Below, piece by piece: positions 49,029 to 57,256 of a stretch of 64,000 nt of DNA. Origin of the DNA: Natribaculum breve (lineage in GTDB: Archaea > Halobacteriota > Halobacteria > Halobacteriales > Natrialbaceae). The number at the start of each line of letters is the position of its first letter. Positions within the stretch are counted from its first letter, which is position 1. The stretch is from NCBI RefSeq assembly GCF_023008585.1, contig NZ_CP095390.1:868001-932000 (forward strand). Reading direction: 5' to 3'. The notes below the pieces were generated by a model. The model ran no database searches. It was not told where the DNA came from and saw only the letters and a list, made by a program, of their open reading frames with translations. Position numbers and translations under genes: made by a program.

Positions 49029-49427
49029 CGTCTCTCACCTCGCCACGATGGAGCGCCGCGATACCAGTAACGTGTGCGCAATCGAATCATGGGGAATCGA
49101 TACCCAGGGTGGGCAGTCGTCCGGATACTTCCGGTAACGACGCTTTGTTATCCCCGTCTTGACGGGACAGTAGCCCGAAACTACAGCCCCAGACACCCCG
49201 CCCACGCCTGAACTCGCTCGTGGGCGCTCGGCCCGGCGATTTCGATCGAATCGGTTCGACAAACGGCCCAAAATATCGAATTACACGTCCGTCACGGCTG
49301 CTAACCGGTACAATTCCCTTTCGAGCGGGTAGCAGGACGATAGTAAAGTGTTCACTCGCCCCATTCCAGGTGTGAGGTATTCGAAAGCTCCCGTCGGACG
49401 GGCTTTCCCGGGGATTCGAGGCAATCT
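49029..49427. other. 399-bp divergent region
   Basis: It holds the promoter motif of the sugar operon (49143-49151) and the promoter of the plus-strand DUF7344 gene (AT-rich ATAGTAAAGTG near 49340). A CTCCCGTCGGACGGG hairpin-like segment lies at 49389-49404. No gene is seen. Confidence 0.45.
49143..49151 (-). promoter_or_regulatory. ATAACAAAG promoter motif before the nucleotide-sugar operon
   Basis: An exact minus-strand ATAACAAAG, ending 115 bases before ATG 49028, implying a leader of about 85 bases if used. Confidence 0.45.
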
Positions 49428-49964
49428 ATGACTGACGACGAACTCACACAGGCGGAGTTGTTCGACGTGTTTAGCAACGCCCGCCGTCGACGGACGGTCC
49501 GGTACCTGAAACAGCACCACGGCTCGTGTGACCTCGCACCGCTCGTCGAGCAGGTCGCCGCCTGGGAGAACGACGTCGACCCAGACGAGGTGACGCGCGC
49601 ACAGCGCCGCCGGGTCTACATCTCGCTGTACCAGACTCACCTGCCGATGCTCGAGGACCACGACATCGTCGACTGGGATCCCGACGACCACACCATCGAG
49701 TTACTCCCCAGCGAGACGCTGTTCGAACCGTACCTCGATCGCGACCTCGAGCACCAACGTCCCTGGCACGCGCTGTACGCGACCCTCGCGGGGGCGGGCG
49801 TACTCGCACTCGGGTTGACGGCGTTCTCCGTCGGGCCGCTGTCCGCCGTCGCTCCACCACTCGTCGCCCTCGCACTCAGCGGTGCCGTTCTCGTCGTCGC
49901 CGCCGTCCACCACGCCACACGCCGCCCGGATCTTCGACTCCCGTTCGACGTCACGCGCCGGTAG
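49428..49964 (+). CDS. DUF7344 membrane-anchored winged-helix protein (paralogue 2)
   Basis: A 178-residue protein. The DUF7344 domain (about 6-100) has LFDVFSNARRRRTVRYLKQHHG, VAAWENDVDPDEVTRAQRRRVYISLYQTHLPML. Two membrane helices follow (about 118-135 and 140-160). It is the closest relative in the window of the 14121 protein. It is a presumed haloarchaeal regulator of unknown target; its position next to the divergent nucleotide-sugar operon makes that operon a candidate. Confidence 0.83.
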   Translation: MTDDELTQAELFDVFSNARRRRTVRYLKQHHGSCDLAPLVEQVAAWENDVDPDEVTRAQRRRVYISLYQTHLPMLEDHDIVDWDPDDHTIELLPSETLFEPYLDRDLEHQRPWHALYATLAGAGVLALGLTAFSVGPLSAVAPPLVALALSGAVLVVAAVHHATRRPDLRLPFDVTRR

Positions 49965-50073
49965 CACGAGCCCGAACGACGCTGCTCGTCCCGACGAGTC
50001 CTCGATACGTTCATCTCCCGACGAATCGCTCACGCCTCGCCCTCGAGTATCGACGCTCGCTCTCGTGGTCACA

Positions 50074-50661
50074 CTACGATTCGGGGTCGGTCTGGCGTGC
50101 GTCGCTGCTCGCGTTCGGAAGTGGCAGTCCGGGCATCCCGTCGAACACCCAGAGGAGGACTGCCCCGCCGAGTACGGCGACCTCGAGTCCGAGGTACGCC
50201 AGCCCCGCCGGAGAGGTCAGAAACTCGAGGTACCGATCGAAGTACGTCCAGAACTGGCGTGCGAACCCGACGCTCGGCGAAGTCGCCGCCGGCCGCACCG
50301 GCCAGAGCACGACGTCCCAGCTGTACGCGTCGGCGTAGACGAGCGGGTAGTAGACGTCGCCGACGAGGTGTGAAAGCCACCCGACGGCGAACGCGACGCC
50401 CGCGACCGGTCGGCGCGTCAGCCGAGCGACGGCCACGGCGGCGATCGAGACGGGGCCGGCGAGGAATATCGAGTGTGCCAGCGACACGCCACTCGGGAGG
50501 ACGCCGAACTGCCAGGCCAGCGGCTTGTCGATCAGGTCAGGAATCTGTGAGCCGAACGCGACCAGTAACGCCTCGGACGCGGTCGGCGGTCGACCGGCGA
50601 CGACTCGAGTGAGGATCGAGTACCCGACGTAGGCGACGGCGAGGTGTTCCCAGGGCCACAT
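50074..50661 (-). CDS. Membrane-bound metal-dependent hydrolase-like protein (YdjM/LexA-binding type)
   Basis: A 195-residue integral membrane protein with about four helices. MWPWEHLAVAYVGYS, FGSQIPDLIDKPLAW, SLAHSIFLAG and WLSHLVGDVYYPLVY carry the His/Asp residues (WEH, PDLIDK, HS, SHLVGD) that mark the DUF457/YdjM group of predicted membrane metallohydrolases. The substrate is unknown. It lies 56 bases downstream of the DUF1616 gene on the same strand and is probably co-transcribed. In many haloarchaea this family accompanies surface-glycan genes. Confidence 0.8.
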   Translation of the reverse strand: MWPWEHLAVAYVGYSILTRVVAGRPPTASEALLVAFGSQIPDLIDKPLAWQFGVLPSGVSLAHSIFLAGPVSIAAVAVARLTRRPVAGVAFAVGWLSHLVGDVYYPLVYADAYSWDVVLWPVRPAATSPSVGFARQFWTYFDRYLEFLTSPAGLAYLGLEVAVLGGAVLLWVFDGMPGLPLPNASSDARQTDPES

Positions 50662-50717
50662 CGCTATGGTCGGGAGGTCACCCCCGTCGTTTCCGTCTTC
50701 GTCCTCGCCATCGTCGG

Positions 50718-51716
50718 CTACGCAGTGTCTCCGCCGTCGGCGACGGTCACCCAGAAGAACGCGTCTTCGTCGGCGTTCTCCCGCGTCGGCTCGCCGGGCA
50801 CGTCGTCCTCGTACAGGAGAACGACGATTCGAACGCGTCCCTCACCGACCGTGGGCGTGATCTCGCGGTCGGCGGTGACGACCTCGCCATCGTCGCTGCT
50901 CGCCGAGATCGTCGTCAGCCGAGTCCGATCGGCGACCTCGTCGTCTGCGAGAACCTGTTGCTGGACGACGGCCGTGTACGCTTTCGACTCGCCCTCGTGG
51001 TTCTCGACCGAGATCGTCACCGGGATCGACTCGCCGGGACCGACGGTCGACGGCAACTGGCCGGCGACGAGGTCGCCGTCGTCGCCTTCCGTGTACAGCC
51101 CCAGTTCGGTGAACTCGTTTGCGGAGTGGGGCATGGCGAACGCCGCGACGAGCGAGAGCCCCGCGACGACGACCGCGAACGCGAGAAAGAGCGTCGACGC
51201 CGTCGCGACCGCTTCGTCTCCCTGACGGAGTCGCTGCACCGCGAGAATCGGCGAGACGGTAAACCGATCGGCCGCCGGAACGCGTAGTCGTCGAACGACG
51301 CCCAGCTGTGCGAAGCCGACGGTACCGACCGCGAGCGCGGCGGCGACCGGCTCCGTCGCCAGCCCCCAGTCGGTCAGCGCGAGACCGATCGTCACCATCG
51401 GGACGAGCGCGATCGAGAGCGCGAACGCCAGCCCGAGTCGTTCGATCGCGTCGATTCCGCCGGGTCTCGTGTCGGTGTCGGTCAGCGCGTTCTCTCGAGC
51501 GCGCCTGGCTGCCGCCGGAAACAGAACCGAGACCAGCGCGTATCCGGGAAGAAAGAGGATCAGCGGAATCGCGATCAGAAGCCGGAGCGTCCCGTCGAAC
51601 CCCGACGACGTCACGACCAGGTACGCGACGATCGCCGCGAGAGACACCGCAGCGAGGTCGGCGGGGTACCAGCGGACGAAACCGAGTCTCGTCTCCGTCG
51701 CCGTTCGCAGACTCAT
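50718..51716 (-). CDS. DUF1616 membrane protein
   Basis: A 332-residue protein. The N-terminal part has four membrane helices with the DUF1616 signature PADLAAVSLAAIVAYLVV and IPLILFLPGYALVSVLFPA, then ERLGLAFALSIALVPM. A fifth helix at about 185-205 is followed by an extracellular beta-rich domain (about 210-332) with SVENHEGESKAYTAVVQQQ. The family is archaeal, usually found in glycan or N-glycosylation loci, and of unknown activity. MSLRTATE at 51716 is used; an in-frame Met at 51770 adds 18 residues. The ATAACAAAG motif at 51818 would favour the longer protein if the leader is short. Confidence 0.82.
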   Translation of the reverse strand: MSLRTATETRLGFVRWYPADLAAVSLAAIVAYLVVTSSGFDGTLRLLIAIPLILFLPGYALVSVLFPAAARRARENALTDTDTRPGGIDAIERLGLAFALSIALVPMVTIGLALTDWGLATEPVAAALAVGTVGFAQLGVVRRLRVPAADRFTVSPILAVQRLRQGDEAVATASTLFLAFAVVVAGLSLVAAFAMPHSANEFTELGLYTEGDDGDLVAGQLPSTVGPGESIPVTISVENHEGESKAYTAVVQQQVLADDEVADRTRLTTISASSDDGEVVTADREITPTVGEGRVRIVVLLYEDDVPGEPTRENADEDAFFWVTVADGGDTA

Positions 51717-51817
51717 CGACGGATCACCACTGGTCGATCGTTCCGATACCGTTCCGTCCGATCGAGACACGAGAGATCTAGCATCCGCGAATCGGTAGAT
51801 CGATCGCCCGTCAGCCG

Positions 51818-51826
51818 CTTTGTTAT
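51818..51826 (-). promoter_or_regulatory. ATAACAAAG promoter motif before the DUF1616 gene
   Basis: An exact minus-strand ATAACAAAG, 102 bases before ATG 51716 and 48 bases before the alternative ATG 51770. Confidence 0.45.
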
Positions 51827-51951
51827 GGTCGAATTACGGGAACGTCGGCTCGGAACTGGCTGCGTTCTCGAGGTGAAATGGGCGCTACAGGGACTCTTCG
51901 CTTCCGGATCCGCTGGATAGCACTCTTCGCACTGAAGTTTCAGTCCTGTGA

Positions 51952-52227
51952 TTAAAATTCGACGTACTGCTCTTCCCACTCGCGCCGCTCCTCGATTCGA
52001 CGCCGACCGTCGTCGGTGATCGCGTAGTAGTTCGTCCGCCTGTCGAGTTGCCCCTTCTCGACCAGCTCTTTGTTGACTAGCGTGTCGAGATTCGGATACA
52101 GCCGCCCGTGGTTGATCTCCGAACTGTAGTACTTCTCGACCTCTTCTTTGACTGCCTGGCCGGACGGGCGGTCTGCGCCGGCGATCACGTACAGGAGGTC
52201 GCGCTGGAAGCCGGTCAGATCGTGCAT
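51952..52227 (-). CDS. PadR-family transcriptional regulator
   Basis: A 91-residue single-domain PadR protein. FQRDLLYVIAGADRPSGQAVKEEVEKYY and EINHGRLYPNLDTLVNKELVEKG form the winged helix, RRTNYYAITDDGRRRIEER the wing and last helix. It closely resembles the fragment at the window's left edge. Its own promoter is a palindrome built around the shared motif (52258-52273), suggesting autoregulation, and it lies among glycan genes with the same motif. Confidence 0.92.
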   Translation of the reverse strand: MHDLTGFQRDLLYVIAGADRPSGQAVKEEVEKYYSSEINHGRLYPNLDTLVNKELVEKGQLDRRTNYYAITDDGRRRIEERREWEEQYVEF

Positions 52228-52257
52228 TGCTCAATCACGTGGACCGTTCCGTTGACT

Positions 52258-52273
52258 GGATAATTTGTTATCC
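52258..52273 (-). promoter_or_regulatory. Palindromic promoter GGATAA-TTTG-TTATCC of the PadR gene
   Basis: A perfect 6-bp dyad with 4-bp spacer. On the minus strand it contains ATAACAAAT (52271-52263), the shared motif with one change, ending 36 bases before ATG 52227. A PadR dimer could bind here. Confidence 0.5.
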
Positions 52274-52443
52274 GCTTCATACAGGTGTTCTAAAGCTCGT
52301 TTCAGGATTGTTTCTCTGGATCAAAATGTCCGTTCCCGTGACTGACGCGATCTCGTGACAACACACGCAGTACCGTCTCGACGCGGTGGTGATTTTCGTC
52401 CGACCGATCGACCGGAGAACTGTCAGCGCGAGTCGTCGAGGTG

Positions 52444-52770
52444 TTACTGCTCGTCGGACTGGGTGAGGGCGACGTGGATTCCCTCGGCACCGATGTCGAC
52501 GCTGAGGTGGTCGACGGTCGCCTCGTACGCGGTCGTGTGCGATCCGTCCTCCTCGAATCGGATACACTCCGCGAGGAGGTCACTCTCGAGGAGGTTGTTG
52601 ATCCGCCGATACACCGTCGCCGACGAACTGTCGGTTCGTGCGGTCAACTCCTTTGCCGTTCGTGGTCGCTCGCTCGTCGCGACGAGGATGATTCGCGCAC
52701 ACTCGTCGCCGAGCGCGTCGAGTGCGGAACTCGTGGCCGATTCAGTCGTGTTGCTCGCCTGGCTTGACAT
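52444..52770 (-). CDS. ArsR-like winged-helix regulator
   Basis: A 108-residue protein. A Ser/Thr-rich N-terminus precedes the winged helix (about 16-88): ALDALGDECARIILVATSERPRTAKELTARTDSSSATVYRRINNLLESDLL, then EDGSHTTAYEAT in the wing. The C-terminal strand-helix LSVDIGAEGIHVALT is typical of the haloarchaeal HTH group. Its target is unknown. MSSQASN at 52770 is preferred; the TATA-like TTATAAAATA at 52924-52915 is far upstream, leaving a leader of about 120 bases with a hairpin (CTCCCGC/GCGGGAG, 52811-52828). Confidence 0.8.
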   Translation of the reverse strand: MSSQASNTTESATSSALDALGDECARIILVATSERPRTAKELTARTDSSSATVYRRINNLLESDLLAECIRFEEDGSHTTAYEATVDHLSVDIGAEGIHVALTQSDEQ

Positions 52771-53409
52771 TGTCGTACTGCCCGTCGTAACCGGGTCTTG
52801 GGGAGATTCACTCCCGCTCTCGCGGGAGGGGGCGATACGCGTACATCGTCGACCAGTCACCTCGTCACGGACGCGTCCAGCGTGCTTCACGAGTGAATCG
52901 GTAATCCGACAAGGTATTTTATAACGCCCTACTTGATTTAGAGAAGTTCGAACATTCTCCACCGAAATTTCAAATTTCGGTAAAGAAATAGCATCTTTCG
53001 AGCGCCGACGCACGGCGATAAGTGGTTGTTTCGATACTGAATATCGGATAATACGACTGAATTCACGTTGACGTCCGAGAAGCCCGTCTCGAGACGAACC
53101 CGCGATCTGACCGCTCTACAGGCTGAAATCGGACGGAAACGCGCGATTTACCAATTTCCCAGAACCACACCTCAGGTGAACAGTCTACGTCCTTTATTCG
53201 CATCTGACGACCCGAATGGTAGTGATGCCCGAACGACGCGCCGTCGCCGCTCGACGTGACCGCACACGAGCGGCGTGTCGGATTTCGTCCACGGCACCGA
53301 ACCGCGTCCGTCTGCGTTCGTCCGGGCAACGTCGACCAGACTGCCTCCCGGTTCCCTCGACCACCCCGACCGGGAGACGTCACACACTGCACTATCGTCC
53401 ACCTCAACT
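52771..53409. other. 639-bp regulatory region with a palindrome and a structured leader
   Basis: Nearest the minus-strand gene lies a leader hairpin CTCCCGC-TCTC-GCGGGAG (52811-52828), then the TATA region and palindrome listed separately, then an AT-rich tract to 53060. From 53060 to 53409 there is ordinary-composition sequence with overlapping shadow frames and no recognised gene; TTTATTCGC near 53195 may be a distant promoter for the 53410 gene. Confidence 0.45.
52915..52981 (-). promoter_or_regulatory. TATA box with upstream 19-bp palindrome
   Basis: Minus-strand TTATAAAATA (52924-52915) is a strong TATA box. The palindrome CCGAAATTT-C-AAATTTCGG (52962-52980, extended by one A/T pair) lies about 38 bp upstream of it, a position suited to an activator. 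No second copy was seen in the window. Confidence 0.55.
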
Positions 53410-53601
53410 ATGAAATCGACAGGAACCAACTGGACCCCGATGGAATCGTCGACAGCCGGTGCTCGCTGTCGAAACTGTGGAACACACGTCACCCAGCAGT
53501 TCGCACGCGTCTTCGGTGACAACGGTGACGTCGTACACGGCTGTCCCGCCTGCACCACGTATCGAGAAATGCAATCGGGTGGCCACTTGCCGGGCGACTG
53601 A
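53410..53601 (+). CDS. Small zinc-finger protein (DUF7563-like)
   Basis: A 63-residue protein with one treble-clef-like zinc site: ARCRNCGTHVTQQFARVFGDNGDVVHGCPACTTY, with CxxC at both ends. It resembles the many small DUF7563-type zinc proteins of haloarchaea, whose function is unknown. The start could also be ATG 53440, which would remove 10 poorly conserved residues. A perfect GC-rich palindrome lies just after the stop. Confidence 0.72.
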   Translation: MKSTGTNWTPMESSTAGARCRNCGTHVTQQFARVFGDNGDVVHGCPACTTYREMQSGGHLPGD

Positions 53602-53966
53602 TCGCTCGCCGGCGAGCGTATCGGACGACAGTCGGTGATCGACCGACCGCAACCGACGTCCGGTCACGTCCGATCGAGGCGTCTTCGGCGTCGTCCAGTA
53701 GCGTATCGCAGCGACGACCTCGAGTTTTGTGCCGACAGAGTAGACGATCTTTCGAGAGTCGTACCGTCGGTTCCAGCGTCCCTTGCCTCGAGTGAGCATA
53801 CGTATAAAGTATCGTTCATATAATCGAAGGGACGGAAGATGAATTTAAACGACCATTATCAATCATGCATCAGCTTCATCATCTCGGTTCCAGAAAACCA
53901 CACACATAGATGATGATAGGTGGTGGCGACCGATTCAACGAGCGAGCCGAATGTTTTTCCTGACGT
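53602..53966. other. 365-bp gap before the third DUF7344 gene
   Basis: After the hairpin at 53603-53618 the first part has normal GC content and no gene. From 53800 the sequence becomes AT-rich (ATACGTATAAAGTATCGTTCATATAATCG), including the near palindrome ATACTTTATACGTAT around 53799-53813. It is a likely promoter or regulator site for the DUF7344 gene, although it is about 150 bases from its start. Confidence 0.4.
53603..53618 (+). terminator. Possible transcript-end hairpin
   Basis: CGCTCGCCGGCGAGCG is a perfect 16-bp palindrome 2 bases after the stop of the zinc-finger gene. No T-run follows, so its role in archaeal termination is uncertain. Confidence 0.3.
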
Positions 53967-54470
53967 ATGTCCGTACAGACGAGCCGAACGGACTCGCTCG
54001 CAGAAAGCGAGATCTTTCACATTCTCGGTAACGACAGGCGGCGAGCGATCGTACAACTGCTGGCGGAGGAGTCAGACCGCGTCGACGTCTCCGACGTCGC
54101 CTCCGAGATCGCAGAACAAGAGACGGACACGACGCCGGTGCCGAACAACCTCTACAAGAGCGTCTACGTCTCGCTCCAGCAGACGCACCTTCCACAACTC
54201 GAGGAGGACGACGTGATCGAGTACGACCCCGAGGCGAAGACGATCCAGCCCGGCACCCACTTCGACGACGTCCTCCGCTACGTCGGCGGCGGCTACGACG
54301 ATCAGACGACTGTTCTCCGGTTGCACCTCGTCCTCTGTGTGCTCGGACTCCTGTTGATCGCCGTCGCCGGGATGGAGCTGCCAGCCCTCTCGAGTATCGA
54401 TCCGGTCCTGTGGAGCGTCCTCGTGTTACTCGCCGTCGCTGCGAGCAGTCTCTACAACCTGTTGAGCTAG
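53967..54470 (+). CDS. DUF7344 membrane-anchored winged-helix protein (paralogue 3)
   Basis: A 167-residue protein. The DUF7344 domain (about 10-105) has IFHILGNDRRRAIVQLLAEES, VASEIAEQETDTTPVPNNLYKSVYVSLQQTHLPQLEEDDVIEYD. Two membrane helices follow (about 118-133 and 143-160). It diverges more than the copies at 14121 and 49428, since the W-E-N motif is replaced by EIAEQET. Target unknown; the acidic surface protein gene lies convergent downstream. Confidence 0.82.
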   Translation: MSVQTSRTDSLAESEIFHILGNDRRRAIVQLLAEESDRVDVSDVASEIAEQETDTTPVPNNLYKSVYVSLQQTHLPQLEEDDVIEYDPEAKTIQPGTHFDDVLRYVGGGYDDQTTVLRLHLVLCVLGLLLIAVAGMELPALSSIDPVLWSVLVLLAVAASSLYNLLS

Positions 54471-54832
54471 CGCTGGCGAGTGGCTGTCGGTCTCCGTTTG
54501 CTCTTGCAACCACGAAAGAGCGTTTTGCTCTCTCGAAGGGCTCCGTGGCATCCGCCTTCGGAACCTGTGAAAGCGATGCGAGCGACGACGTGACGCTATC
54601 GGATCGGACGGTCACGCGCGGTCGCTTCAGGACCGACGCGACGGTCTATCGTCCGCTGAAACGAGGTACACACTGCTCGCAGCGGCGTAGTCGGTACTGG
54701 TCAGATGCCCGTCAGTACTGGCCGCCGAGTCGCGAGCAGGTGTGCAACGACGTTCAGTGGCGACTCTCGCTGTCGGCACGCCAGAAAATGATGATCGGCT
54801 GCCGGGACGTGAGTCGAGAGGTCCTGTTGGGA
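54471..54832. other. 362-bp convergent intergenic region
   Basis: It contains an AGAGC-GTTTT-GCTCT hairpin (54521-54535) soon after the DUF7344 stop, a possible transcript end. A plus-strand frame across the region (from 54410) reads through into the antisense of the acidic repeat gene and is judged a shadow. No gene is supported. Confidence 0.4.
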
Positions 54833-56452
54833 CTACGCCGGCGCAGTCGCCAACCGTTCGTCGTTGTCGTCGTCCTCGTCTTCCTCGTCGTCCTCGTCGT
54901 CGTCCTCGGTTAGCTCCAGGATGTCGACCTCACCGAACTCGTCGGTGAGGATCATGTGGATGTATTCGCCAGCCTCGACACCACTCGTGTCGACTTCGAA
55001 GGTGACCGTCGTCGACTCACCACCCTCGAGTGTGATCGATTCCGAGGCGACGAGGTCGCCCTCGAGACGGAACTCGACGTCCTGCGTGTCTTCCGTGTCT
55101 CCGGGGTTCGTGATCGTCGCACTGACGTTGACGACGTCACCGACCTCGGCGCTGTCGGGCGCGTCGAAGTCCTCGACGGTGAACGACTCTGTCGGCGCTT
55201 CCTCGACCTCGTCTTCGGTGACGTTATCCTCGTCGGTGACGTTCTCGTCGAACTCGTCTTCCTCTTCTTCGTCGTCGGTGACGTTCTCGTCGAACTCGTC
55301 TTCCTCTTCTTCGTCGTCGGTGACGTTCTCGTCGAACTCGTCTTCCTCTTCTTCGTCGTCGGTGACGTTCTCGTCGAACTCGTCTTCCTCTTCTTCGTCG
55401 TCGGTGACGTTCTCGTCGAACTCGTCTTCCTCTTCTTCGTCGTCGGTGACGTTCTCGTCGAACTCGTCTTCCTCTTCTTCGTCGTCGGTGACGTTCTCGT
55501 CGAACTCGTCTTCCTCTTCTTCGTCGTCAATCACTACCTCTTCTTCGTCCTCGAGTCCATCTTGGATGGCGTCCTCGAGCCCTTCTTCGTCGATTTCTTC
55601 GTCCGTGACGACGACTACTGTGAGCTCTTCGATGGTAACGTCCTCGACGCTGACGTTACCGACGAAGACCACTATCGGCTGCTCTGCCGGGAGCTCCTCG
55701 GGAACTTCTGCCGGGGGCTCGACCGGTTCCTCGTCTTCCTCTTCGTCGTCGATCGCGGTGACGTTGTCTTCTTCTTCTTCTTCGTCGACAGCAGTGACGT
55801 TGTCTTCGTCGTCGACCGCGGTGACGTTGTCTTCGTCGTCGACCGCGGTGACGTTGTCCTCACCGTCGTCGGTTTCGAGGGTGACGACGGCCTGGTCGGT
55901 CACCGGTTCACCCTCGGGCGTGAGGTACGGGGTGTCCTGCTGTCCCTCGAGTTCGACGAAGTCGAACTCCTCGTTGTTGTTCGTGTCGCGGTGGGGCATC
56001 GCGATGAGCGTCTCCGACTCCTCGAGTGGCTCGTCGAGCGTTATTTCGACGTCCTCGTGTGTGCCGGGCTCGAGGTACTCGGAGGTGCCGATGACGCTCC
56101 CGAGAGCGTCACCGACGAGCAGACTGCTGTTGTGAATTGCCACGAAGCCACCGCTGGCCATCGTGACTTCATCGACGACCACAGTCTGTCCGTCGCTCGT
56201 TTGATCTTCGAACGTTACCCACGCGCTCTGTGCGCCTGTTTCGTTGTCGTCGTCAGTGACGTTGTCGTCCGCACCGTCGCTGACGTTGTCCGCGCCGTCA
56301 GTGACGTTGTCGTCCGCTGCGTCGACGTCGTCACTGATCTTCTGGTGCTCGCCCGCTGCTGGTGGCGACGCTGTTACCGACATCGCCGCCCCGCTCGAGC
56401 ACACAAGCATCAGCGCAGTGACCACGACGAGTAGCTGATTGCGTGCATTCAT
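54833..56452 (-). CDS. Exported acidic repeat protein with DUF7282 domain and many N-glycosylation sequons
   Basis: A 539-residue protein. A Sec-type signal NQLLVVVTALMLVCSSGAAMSV (about 4-25) precedes a DUF7282 domain (about 75-190) with WVTFEDQTSDGQTVVVDEV and GTHEDVEITLDEPL. A Glu/Asp-rich region with four NVTAxD units follows, then a second strand-rich part, then seven 14-residue repeats EEEEDEFDENVTDD (about 308-404), and a CARDB-like beta-sandwich (about 420-510) with FDAPDSAEVGDVVNVSATI and the tail LATAPA. About 19 N-x-S/T sequons are present, one per repeat. It is most likely a highly glycosylated cell-surface protein. ATG 56452 is used; a second Met lies six codons upstream. Confidence 0.82.
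   Translation of the reverse strand: MNARNQLLVVVTALMLVCSSGAAMSVTASPPAAGEHQKISDDVDAADDNVTDGADNVSDGADDNVTDDDNETGAQSAWVTFEDQTSDGQTVVVDEVTMASGGFVAIHNSSLLVGDALGSVIGTSEYLEPGTHEDVEITLDEPLEESETLIAMPHRDTNNNEEFDFVELEGQQDTPYLTPEGEPVTDQAVVTLETDDGEDNVTAVDDEDNVTAVDDEDNVTAVDEEEEEDNVTAIDDEEEDEEPVEPPAEVPEELPAEQPIVVFVGNVSVEDVTIEELTVVVVTDEEIDEEGLEDAIQDGLEDEEEVVIDDEEEEDEFDENVTDDEEEEDEFDENVTDDEEEEDEFDENVTDDEEEEDEFDENVTDDEEEEDEFDENVTDDEEEEDEFDENVTDDEEEEDEFDENVTDEDNVTEDEVEEAPTESFTVEDFDAPDSAEVGDVVNVSATITNPGDTEDTQDVEFRLEGDLVASESITLEGGESTTVTFEVDTSGVEAGEYIHMILTDEFGEVDILELTEDDDEDDEEDEDDDNDERLATAPA
55241..55528. repeat. Seven tandem 42-bp repeats inside the acidic surface protein gene
   Basis: The units start at 55241, 55283, 55325, 55367, 55409, 55451 and 55493. 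The first six are identical at DNA level and the last diverges at its 3' end (GTCAATCAC). Such identity implies recent expansion or gene conversion, and copy number is likely to vary between strains. Confidence 0.92.
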
Positions 56453-56626
56453 GTTGTGCCGTAAAGGCATAGGCTCATCGTGGTTTCGGCGCATAAACCG
56501 ATGCAACCATTTCGTCGGGAAAGGGGATAATGCCACCCAGAAGATGGATTCTTCATCGACCGTTCGCCCTGGAAAACACGTCTTGGAAGACGACTCATTC
56601 GTCGTCTGATCCGTCCACGAACCTCT

Positions 56627-57139
56627 TCACTCGCTACCAGATCCGTCCGACGACTGCGACGCCGCTGGCTCTTGCCCCCGGAGGCAGATCAGGTTCTCCC
56701 GACCGAGTCGGAGTTTCGTGATCTCGTCTTCGTCTTCGAGATCTGCGAGCAGTCGACTCACTTTGGCTTTCGACCAGTCGACTGCGTCGACGATCTCGGA
56801 CTGTTTCATTCGGCCCCCGTTGGTACTGACGAGATGGTGAATTCTCTCCCGGTCGGTCATGAACTCGTCATTACCTATCGACGACTCGTCTCGTTCCGTC
56901 GTCGTACCGCCGACGAACCGGTTTCGGATCACGAGTCCGCCCCCGAGAAGAGCGAGAGCGACGATACCCAGCAGTGCTGCCAGATGCGGCCCCCACTCGG
57001 TCAACAACACCGGCACGTCGCCGACGGCCTGCTCGAACGGCTCTGTCAAACCGAGAAACGGCGTGTCCCCACTCGTGCGTACGCCACCGGTTCCGGGGTG
57101 GAAACCTCGAGTGATCGCTCGGAAGCAGTCTCTATACAT
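56627..57139 (-). CDS. Membrane-anchored winged-helix regulator
   Basis: A 170-residue protein. An N-terminal extracellular segment (about 1-48) is followed by one membrane helix HLAALLGIVALALLGGGLVI (about 52-71) and a cytosolic MarR-like winged helix (about 92-160) with RERIHHLVSTNGGRMKQSEIVDAVDWSKAKVSRLLADLEDEDEI. This layout is known in haloarchaea as a membrane-bound transcription regulator that may sense envelope conditions. It lies directly upstream of the acidic surface protein gene on the same strand, which is the likely target. Promoter TATA-like TTTATAAATT (57219-57228) is rather distant. Confidence 0.82.
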   Translation of the reverse strand: MYRDCFRAITRGFHPGTGGVRTSGDTPFLGLTEPFEQAVGDVPVLLTEWGPHLAALLGIVALALLGGGLVIRNRFVGGTTTERDESSIGNDEFMTDRERIHHLVSTNGGRMKQSEIVDAVDWSKAKVSRLLADLEDEDEITKLRLGRENLICLRGQEPAASQSSDGSGSE

Positions 57140-57256
57140 ACGCTATCTTGTGTATTTCGTCTTTCACGTTGGCACCGTCTTATTATCGTTCACGGATGTC
57201 GTCCCGCCACAAAATGTTTTTTATAAATTGACATTTCTTACTAGTGGGCCTGTCTA

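Noticed and set aside
54410..54913. 167-codon frame overlapping the end of the third DUF7344 gene
   Set aside because: It starts inside a real gene in another frame, ends in the antisense of the acidic gene with a hydrophobic VVVV run, and has mixed composition.
55241..55528. Regular 42-bp repeats considered as a CRISPR array
   Set aside because: There are no unique spacers; the units are contiguous and keep an open reading frame of 14-residue repeats. No cas genes are nearby.
54864..56434. Long Ser/Val/Phe-rich plus-strand frames opposite the acidic repeat gene
   Set aside because: These are translations of the complement of Glu/Asp codon repeats (SSSSS and VFLFFV runs); the minus-strand protein has a signal peptide and domains.
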